Shown: piece by piece, positions 24,944 to 35,200 of the stretch
How positions within the stretch are numbered: the stretch's first letter is position 1
Layout of the letters: the number at the start of each line of letters is the position of its first letter
Assembly (NCBI GenBank): GCA_964017155.1
Contig: OZ024866.1
Span: 27,847,105 to 27,911,104 of the forward strand
DNA from: Oasisia sp. SBJ-2009
Lineage: Eukaryota > Annelida > Polychaeta > Sabellida > Siboglinidae
Direction of reading: 5' to 3'
Length of the DNA: 64,000 nt
Translations under genes and position numbers: made by a program
Notes under the pieces: model-generated
What the model was told of the DNA's origin: nothing
Databases searched by the model: none
The model's input: the letters and a program-made list of their open reading frames with translations, nothing else

Positions 24944-26206
24944 ATGCCATCCTCGTTAATATGCGGGGATACAACTATTAGGTAACGTGTACGATTAAGT
25001 AGTGTTGCCATGTTTACAATCAGTCGGAAGTGCATGTTGTTTTTCTGTTTAGTCCACGTTTATAATTAATGATAACTGGTAAACGTGCCTGTATTATCGC
25101 TACGCCTAGGCTATGGCTATGCCTATGTAGTAATGTACGATCATATGCCTATGCCATGGCTATGCTATGGCTATGGCCTATGCCATGGCTATGCACGCCA
25201 TAATAGTAGGTTATAGGCTTAGGGCTAGCCAACCCTAGCCTAGCCCCGTCCCAGTAATTCACTGGGGCTTCTTGGGCTGACGGGGGCTGGTAGCACTACT
25301 AATCCTTTTACTAACACCAAAGAGTTTAAAATCAACATGAGACCCAGCTGTGAGTGTGGCGCTTATGCGTGACAGCGGCGACTGCAGCGCCCCAAGCGCC
25401 GAGGAAGCTGAAAAAAGTAAACAAACGCACGTGGTACAATTAGACTGTCACTCGCAGTCGCACTAACCAGATCAGATCCAGAATGCTGATGGGGAATTGG
25501 GGATGATTATGCGAAAGCTGTTTTAGTTTCTAAATCTCATTCAAAATAATTATATTGAATTGCGTGGTTATAAGCAGTACAATTATATTTTGAGTAAAAA
25601 TATTCAAGTAGAAATCATTGCGCATGCGTCAGGTGTAGTCAACTCTTTTTTTTCCCGCAGCACAAAATAGCCAAATTCTCAAAATAAAACGATTGTCAAC
25701 ATCCCACATTAACGGACGAGTAAATGTACTAAGATAGTTAAACAGGCATCTAAATATAATCTAAATCAACAGCTCCCAAATCATAGATCCGTAAATTTAT
25801 TCTACATAACAACCACCCTAAATTTTCCTAAACAAAATGGCGGACAAGTAAACAAATAGTTAAAGCGCGCGAAATAAAATCACTCACAAACCAACTCAAT
25901 ATAAATACGTAAATAACAGCTCATAACATATCACTTTAGTTTCGTAAAACCCCATCCTCTGTTCTCCCATTCCTGAACTAACAGGCCTTTTTTCGGGTGT
26001 ATCATTATCACCCCTGTTTGACTTCAAGACACCTCAAGCCCTGAGTTGGCCCAGGGCTAACATACAATTAATTAAATAACTTTGCATTTCTTACTTAGAC
26101 GTCCTTTCTATCTGTTTTGTGTTTGCACTAACCCCAGCCCTGCACATATAAAAAAATAAATAAAGTATATACCCCGAGGTATATATATATATAAATTAAA
26201 AAAAAA

Positions 26207-26246
<40 letters not shown>

Positions 26247-29200
26247 AATATAATTGTAAATAAGGTGTAGGAATTACCAATAATGGAAACTGGTGACACA
26301 CCAGTACTGACACAAACATCTAGGTCTTTACGAGGTAGCTCATCAACAAAAAATAACGCTAAAAAACAGCATAAAGCAAATAAGAAACTGGAGGTAAGTC
26401 AAGACCAAGATAGAGAGAATGATAAAAGTGTCTGCCACGACTGTAACCAAGAAGTAAAGAACAATGATAGAGGAATAGAATGCGACATATGTAAGGGATG
26501 GTACCACAAGGAGTGCCAGAAAGTGTCGGATGCACTGTACCAAGTGCTGATTAGCGAAGAACAAAGACAGATCAGCTGGTATTGTTCATCATGCCAAAGA
26601 GGGGCAAAGGCAATTATGACTCAGTTGCTAGTTATGCACGAAAGACAAAATCAATTCGACCACAAGTTATCTGAAATGGAAAATAAACATGACACATTAA
26701 ACAACAGGGTGAGTGAAGTTGAGGATGCAGTTGCCAAAGTAGCAGATCTGCAGGCTCAGGCTGCAAACAAATCCCTTGCTACAAACCAGATTCCACCAAT
26801 CCTAAATAAAGAAGAAGTAGTTGCCACAGTGTACACCCAAGTCAATGACAGGATAAATAGAAGGCAAAACATAGTGGTCTATAACGTGCCAGAGGGGACC
26901 AGTACCCTAAAAGCAGATAATGTAACTCACGATAGAGAACTTATGAAACAATTAACAGAACACACAACAGATGGACAATACCAGCCAGAGAGCCTCCAAG
27001 TACGGAGATTAGGGAGCAGAGCTAACACCGAGACTGGGACAGATGAGACAAGAAGCCGGCCCCTGCTTGTGACCTTTCCAGGTGAAGACAAAAAAGCTTC
27101 AGTCATGAAAAACTTACACAAACTAAAAAACAAAGGTGAACCCTTCAGTGGAATGGTCATTAAACATGACATGAGCAGGGAGGACAGAGAGAAGGAGCGA
27201 CTACTGCAGAAAGAGGCAAGAGAAAAAACACAGCAGGAGCAGACTTCAAATTTTGTGTACATAGTAAGAGGTCGACCAGGAGAAAGACAAATAATCAAGG
27301 TAAAAAAAAGGAGCGAAATGAACAACCCAACTCAGGCACAAGTGTAGGGGAAATAATTGTGTGGTATTCTAATGCAGATGTATTAACAAAAGACAAACTA
27401 ACAGAACTTAAATGTAGAATAAATAACAACTCCACTCCACCCCATATTATAGCTATATCAGAGGTAAAACCTAAACACTTTAAGAGAAAACTTACACTAC
27501 AGGAATACAATCTGGAAGGCTATTCTATGGAAACCATAAATATGAATGAAAATAAAGGTAGAGGGATGATGCTATTTATCCACAATTCGCTACCGTTTCA
27601 AGCGCACCATTTTGAAGTTGATTTTAACGAGGCACTGTTTTGCACCTTGAAACTGAAGGGGAAGGAAACACTTCTTGTAGGTTCATTTTATAGAAGCCCC
27701 AACAGCACTACTGAAAACAATGATAACCTAAATGAGCTACTAGAGAAAATAAGTGAAAAAAAAATTTCACACGTCCTTCTACTTGGAGACTTCAATTACC
27801 CAAAGATTGATTGGAAAATAATGTGTACGTCGGTTCCAAGTATAGAAGACAAAGAGTTTAAATTTATCGAAAAGCTTCGAGATTGTTATCTCATCCAACA
27901 TATAACTGAACCCACTAGAGGTAGAGGGACAACAGAGCCATCACTTCTTGACTTAGTAATCACCAGTGAGGATTCCGAAATTGTGTCTATTGATACAGCC
28001 TCAGCACTAGGGAAAAGTGACCACTCCATAATCAAAGTGATTCTTAACTGCACACCAATACATGAGCCGATCAGAAAAACTGTTTATAAATACGATAAGG
28101 GAGACTACCCCAAAATGGAGGACATGTTAAGCATTGATTGGGATGCCGAATTTTTAGAACATGAGGGTGATGTGCAAGCACAATGGGACATTTTTACAAT
28201 GAAACATAGAGAAGCTGTAGAAAGGTGTATACCTAAAAAGGTGATGTCAGAAAGAACAAAAAAATACCCGGTACCACTAAATGTAAAATTAAGAGCTAAA
28301 ATCAGAAGAAAAAATAGACTGTGGAAGAAATATCTTCTAACTAGAGATGTCCAAGCTTACCAGGAATACTGCAGATTACGCAATCAGGTTAGGAGGTTAA
28401 CAAGAAAGGCACAAAAAATATATGAAAAAAGTATCATTAGCCAAATAAAAGAGAATCCTAAGAAATTTTGGCAATACGCCCAGGCAAAAATGAAGACAAG
28501 AACGGGTATACCCAACTTAATAAAAAGTGATTTGAAAGATGACTTAACAAACTCAGACTCGGAAAAAGCAGAGCTATTGGCTGATTATTTCTCTTCAGTA
28601 TTTACAATTGAACCACAAGAGAAAACTCCTGAGGAACCTATAAGATGTTATAATACAGTTGAAACGTGTACTATTAACCCATCAGTAGTGGCAGCAAAAC
28701 TAAAAAAACTAAAAACATTTAAATCACCTGGACCTGATGGCATACACCCCAGGGTCTTAAATGAATTAGCAGACAGCATCAGTATTCCATTATCAATTAT
28801 TTTTAACACATCTCTAACAACAGGCAAACTACCCAAAGAATGGAAACAGGCTAACATATCTCCAATCCATAAGAAAGGAAGTAAAACATTACCTCAAAAT
28901 TACCGACCAGTCAGTATAACAAGTGTAGTGGGTAAGATAATGGAAGAAATAATTAGAGACACCATCACTGTACATATGAAAGAAAATGAGCTATTGAGTA
29001 AATGTCAGTTTGGTTTTGTAAAGGGCCGCTCAACAGTACTTCAACTATTAAAGGTATTAGATATATGGACTGAAACGCTGGACAATGGAGGCTGTATTGA
29101 TGTAATATATTGTGATTTTATGAAAGCATTTGACAAGGTCCCACATTCAAAACTTATAAAAAAAATCCAGAGCTATGGAATAAAGGGAAACCTAATTAAC

Positions 29201-32200
29201 TGGATCATAGATCTACTTTCACATAGAAAGCAACGAATACGAATTAACAACATATTTTCTAACTGGCAAGAAGTGATCAGTGGAATACCACAAGGATCTG
29301 TGATCGGCCCCCTTCTTTTTGTTATCTTCATAAATGATCTACCTGATGTTATAAAAAACTCTCATATTTTCCTATTTGCAGATGATATGAAACTTTTTAA
29401 CCCTATTTATAATGAAGATAACTGCAACATCCTACAAAAGGATCTCACCTCAGCGGAGAAATGGTCAGAAACATCACTACTGAAATTTCATCCTGATAAA
29501 TGTTGTAACATGCGAATTGGACGTTCCTCCATAAGAAATGATGGATACACAATGGGTAAAGATCAGAAAACAATTAATAAAGCAGAAACAGTAAAGGATA
29601 TTGGAGTAACTTTTGACTCATCACTTAACTTCGAGGCACATATGTCAGAAAAAATTAATAAAGCCAATTCTATGATGGGGATAATTCGACGCACTTTTGA
29701 ATATCTAGATGATAAGTGTTTTTCTACTGTTTTTAAGTCTCTTGTCCGACCACATATCGAGTATGCAAACCAGGTATGGAGTCCATATTTAATGAAACAC
29801 ATAACAGCACTTGAAAATGTTCAGCGTCGAGCAACTAAATTAATTCCTGGATATAAGGAACTGGATTATAAAGAACGTCTAATAAGATTAAAGCTACCAA
29901 CTCTTTCATACCGTCGACTTAGGGGAGACATGATAGAAATTTACAAAATATTAACTGGGAAATATGATTCTACTGTTACATCAAATTTTGTTACATTAAG
30001 GGATAATGATTCAATAACGAGAGGGCACAACCTAAAAATATTTAAAGAAAGATGCCGATTGAACATCCGAAAAAATTCATTTGTATACCGATCTACTGAT
30101 GTATGGAATAGTCTGCCACAGTCTGTGGTAGATGCTCCATCAGTCCAATCATTTGAAGGTAGACTTGATAAACTATGGAAAAATCATCCTATAAAAAATG
30201 ATTTTACGGCACCACCTCAACTATGGACTGTGTCACCTTTAGACGCATGCGCACAGTCTCAAATCAATGATCAAGACAGAGCTGGCACAAGAGGCAGAAA
30301 TGCCTAATTCAGCCAGAAAAGGACCTGTAAGAACCTGTAAGAAGTAGAGCTTAGTTAACAAGAAAATCAACAAGGTCAAGGTGGCCATTTATTGTTTACA
30401 TCCCTCTGTCCATGTCCGGTGTTGTCGCATTGGAAATGATCGTCTTACAATATATAGTTCATGCACATTCACTAGATGTCGCACAAGAATGAGAAAACAA
30501 TGTTAGCATTATGATTGCACAAATTGAAATCATGACGTTCTGTTAAAACTCCTCTCATTGACATGAGTGCAGCATATGATATGGTACCGTCTGTCAAACC
30601 TTGAAATGTGCACCAAAGATTGCAGCTTGTTACAATGCTCCAACATACAGTGGCTATGCTGTAGGTGCCAAACAGTTAATATACCAAGCTTTACCTTCCA
30701 AAGCTTTGACATCTCTCCATGTTTCTATGAACCAATTGCTAATAAAAACATCTCTCAATTCACTCTCTCCAACCTCCAACCCACTCTTCACTAGCACTCT
30801 AAATTTTTCAGATCAACTATTAATAATATACTTTATTTGATATATTTATTTGAAAGCAAAAAATAAAATCATTTCTAATAATATTACTAATACATCATTA
30901 TACATGTAAATAAATGTATATGTATTGATAATAGTAATATAAAATTTTGTAAAAAAATGAATCATGTCAAATTACACTAATATAAAATAAAAAACAAAAT
31001 GTGTCTTCAGTCAATGTTTGAAGCTCGCGAGAATGTCAAATTTGATTTTTTGCACCTTTATGAAATAATTAGTGTGTACCCAAAATGAAGGGTAAAATGT
31101 AAACATCCAGCTTTCTGATGGGTGGCACACATCTTGTGTTTGTAGAGTGAGTTGTCTGATGGGTGGCACACATCTTGTGTCTGTAGAGTGAGTTGTCTGA
31201 TGGGTGGCACACATCTTGTGTCTGTAGAGTGAGTTGTCTGATGGGTGGCACACATCTTGTGTCTGTAGAGTGAGTTGTCTGATGGGTGGCACACATCTTG
31301 TGTCTGTAGAGTGAGTTGTCTGATGGGTGGCACACATCTTGTGTCTGTAGAGTGAGTTGTCTGATGGGTGGCACTAGTGCTGGTTCGATACCAGGTTTTG
31401 TTCGATACCGATCGATACCTGAATTTTGTTCGATACTCGATACTTACGTTGTAAGTCTAATATTCACATAGAACACAGTTCCCAGTAGAAACAGTATGCA
31501 ACAGAAGTAGTGCTGGTTCGATACCAGAATTCTTCGATACTGATCGATATATTGCTGGTTCGATACCAGAATTCTTCGATATCAATCGATACCAGATTTT
31601 TATTCGATACTCAAAATTTACCTTGTAAGTGTAATTCAGTACAGTAGAGATCTCCAAAGAAACACACTACTATCCACTTAGACTAATGCCACAGAAACAC
31701 ACACCATTTTCCACTTACAAGTAGGGAAATATGTGATAATTTTTATAGTCATGCAAACAATGATTAAAATGCAATTTTCATTTTATGTAAGTAAACAAAC
31801 AACAGTTTCAATATAATTGATTACTGTTGTAAAACTAAAAGGTAACTGTAATATAAAATTAAAACAATAAAGACAACTGCAATAAAATACCTAGTGACAA
31901 ATAAATTCATCAATTGCACTGAATTATTTTAAATTAATAACAGTACTTCACCCCAGCTGTTTGTAAATACACTATAATATAGCAGCTTAATTTCAATTCA
32001 ATGTGTCTCCTAAAGTGACCATCAACAAATACAGCTGAAACATAACATACAAATAATATGTTATTATTATATTAAATATAAATACACCTATCACTTATAA
32101 TAGTGCCACTGCCAGCACAGCTGCACACTCAATGTTATAACTGTTTTATAATTAATTGTATCGTAAAGATAATTGTGATTTAACATCAACACTGTACATA

Positions 32201-35200
32201 TAGACGATTACAATAAAATAACACTAATTAATAATAGAAAAAATATTAATAAAAATTACAATTGCACTTCCCAGTTCACACCAATTTGTGTTTTTATAAA
32301 ACTTAAATTGCCACGTTATCAAGTACACATAACAAGCCCCATAATGTTTTTGCAACTGTTTTCAAGAACCGGTCAGTTTCTTCCTCTACCTCTGGCTCTG
32401 CCAGTGGTGAATCTGTTTGGCCAGTGCCAGTGACCGGCAGTGTCACAGTGAGAGTGACAGTAATGGAGTAAATGCAGTAAGCACATCGTCATCGTTAATC
32501 AGTCACGTCGTGTATGTCACTTCTTGGCGATGTTTGCCGCAGTTACTTAGTAGATTCGGCAACCGATGGCGATTCGCTTCGACTGTAACTAGTCCATTGC
32601 TCGCTCACTGTCGAATATTTCGATAGAATACGTTCTCGAGTCAATGACAATGCGACGCCGACGTTGTCCACGACGTCGACGACGCCATACGATGAAAGTT
32701 GATCATCACGTTTTGGTAGCTTCTTGAATTGTGACATGTGTCGTCAAATTCGATGTATTTCCCCCGCTATCTTTGAGATGCCTCTAGCACAGCACACTCT
32801 TTGTTGGAAAACTGCCAAATTATTAGCGATGAACGTTGCGACTTGTTGTCGTTCGCCTTGGTTGTGGGCATCGTGTACGGCAAATGGTGGCACCACCAAA
32901 CGGAACCCGGATAAACATAACCCCCGCATCGCGCTCAAATAAATATTTATATTAATAATATTATTATTATTATTAAACTAGTTTCATAAATACTAGTGCA
33001 TGCAATAAACACTCTATACAAATACAATACGATGTGTGTTTTTGTACGCGTAACCGTAAATAAAGTAGGGAGAAAGATGGCATGGTACTGCCACCAAACG
33101 AGAGCGTCACATACGAACCTTGGTTTGGGTAACGAGGCTAAGCGAAGTCTGACCTACGCTAAGATAGCACACAGAAAACAGTTATTATAGAGACTAATTC
33201 TACAATAAAGTTTTAGAAAACAATTCACATTTTATGTTATATTATTTTTTAAACAACCACGCCTAAGTCAATTTAGGCTGCGAAGCGCTGTAGTGATAGC
33301 TCCCGTAAACAACGTCGTCATCAACAACGATGTTGCGCCTTTGCATCGACTTCGTCGAATGGACTCGATGTCGAGTATCGAAGGTATCGAAGGTATCGAA
33401 TAGTGGGCGTTCGATACCAAAAATATCGAAGTATCGCGATACCACTAAATATCGGTATCGAACTTTCGCAAGTATCGCGATACTTCGATATTTTTGGTAT
33501 CGAACCAGCACTAGGTGGCACACATCTTGTGTCTGTGGAGTGAGTTGTGTAATGGGTTGCACATGTCTTGTGTTTGTAGAGTGAGTTCCGTCTTGTGTTT
33601 GTAGAGTGAGTTCCATCTTGTGTTTGTAGAGTGAGTTCCGTCTTGTGTTTGTAGAGTGAGTTCCGTCTTGTGTTTGTAGAGTGAGTTCCGTCATGTGTTT
33701 GTAGAGTGAGTTCCGTCATGTGTTTGTAGAGTGAGTTCCGTCTTGTGTTTGTAGAGTGAGTTCCATCTTGTGTTTGTAAAGTGAGTTCCGTCTTGTGTTT
33801 GTAGAGTGAGTTCCGTCTTGCATTTGTAGAGTGAGTTCCGTCATGTGTTTGTAGAGTGAGTTGTCTGATGGGTGGCACACATCTTGTGTTTGTAGAGTGA
33901 GTCATCTTGTGTTTGTAGAGTGAGTTCCGTCTTGTGTTTGTAGAGTGAGTTCCGTCTTGTGTTTGTAGAGTGAGTTCCGTCTTGTGTTTGTAGAGTGAGT
34001 TCCGTCTTGTGTTTGTAGAGTGAGTTCCGTCTTGTATTTGTAGAGTGAGTTCCGTCTTGTGTTTGTAGAGTGAGTTCCGTCATGTGTTTGTAGAGTGAGT
34101 TCCGTCATGTGTTTGTAGAGTGAGTTCCATCTTGTGTTTGTAAAGTGAGTTCCGTCTTGTGTTTGTAGAGTGACTTCCATCTTGCATTTGTAGAGTGAGT
34201 TCCGTCATGTGTTTGTAGAGTGAGTTGTCTGATGGGTGGCACACATCTTGTGTTTGTAGAGTGAGTCATCTTGTGTTTGTAGAGTGAGTTCCGTCTTGTG
34301 TTTGTAGAGTGAGTTCCGTGTTGTGTTTGTAGAGTGAGTTCCGTGTTGTGTTTGTAGAGTGAGTTCCGTGTTGTGTTTGTAGAGTGAGTTCCGTCTTGTG
34401 CTTGTAGAGTGAGTTCCGTCTTGTGTTTGTAGAGTGAGTTCCGTCTTGTGTTTGTAGAGTGAGTTCCATCTTGTGTTTGTAGAGTGAGTTCCGTCTTGTG
34501 TTTGTAGAGTAAGTTCCGTCTTGTGTTTGTAGAGTGAGTTCCGTCTTGTGTTTGTAGAGTGAGTTCCATCTTGTGTTTGTAGAGTGAGTTCCGTCTTGTG
34601 TTTGTAGAGTGAGTTCCGTCTTGAATAGAAATGCGAAGCAGTTTGGGAAGAAGCATATGTTTGACAACGATAATGAGACGTGCTGGAACTCTGACCAGGT
34701 AACAAATCTCTTTCATTGTTGTTAGAAATAACTGATTTATTATACTCTGTGTCTAGGTCTGGTGATACTGTATGTAATTAGAAACCAGAAACAATCGGCT
34801 TCCGTCAATAATAATGTATGGGTTAGTGTAACAGCTCTGCAAGAAATCACAAAATAAAAAAAATTGTCAAAGAAAAGACTGACATAAGTTCTGATTGGCT
34901 ATAAAACACACTAATACTTAATCCTCTTTGCTCAGGTTGGCGCAGAGAGCTAAAAAAACGAATATATATTTATTGTAATTATATCCAATTTAATTATGGG
35001 CAAGTGTTATAAGTAGCAAACTTCTTTTTGCCCTTTTCAACTTCAAAACTAGGATTTACAACTATATTTGATGTTCTGTATGGTGAATGTATTGTTGAAT
35101 AAATTTTTCTCGACTGAATTCCATGTTATGTAAGAACGTACCTTTGCCTGTTTCATCTTCACCAGGGCTGTCCTCAGTGGGTCTACCTGGACTTCAATGA

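Larger units (their letters stand above)
26243..30345 (+). mobile_element. Near-complete CR1-like LINE in NR2C2AP intron 1
   Basis: Contains intact ORF1 and ORF2 in the same orientation as the host gene. The 3' end seems to lie near 30345, where the short tandem CCTGTAAGAACCTGTAAGAA follows the stop codon by about 25 bp; CR1-group elements often end in such short direct repeats instead of poly(A). The 5' limit is uncertain (the start given is just after the T-run). Target duplications were not identified. Confidence 0.85.

Noticed and set aside
33263..34716. Frames of 130-200 residues with NSLYKHKTELTLQTQDGTHS repeats
   Set aside because: Antisense translation of minisatellite H, which is intronic to NR2C2AP.
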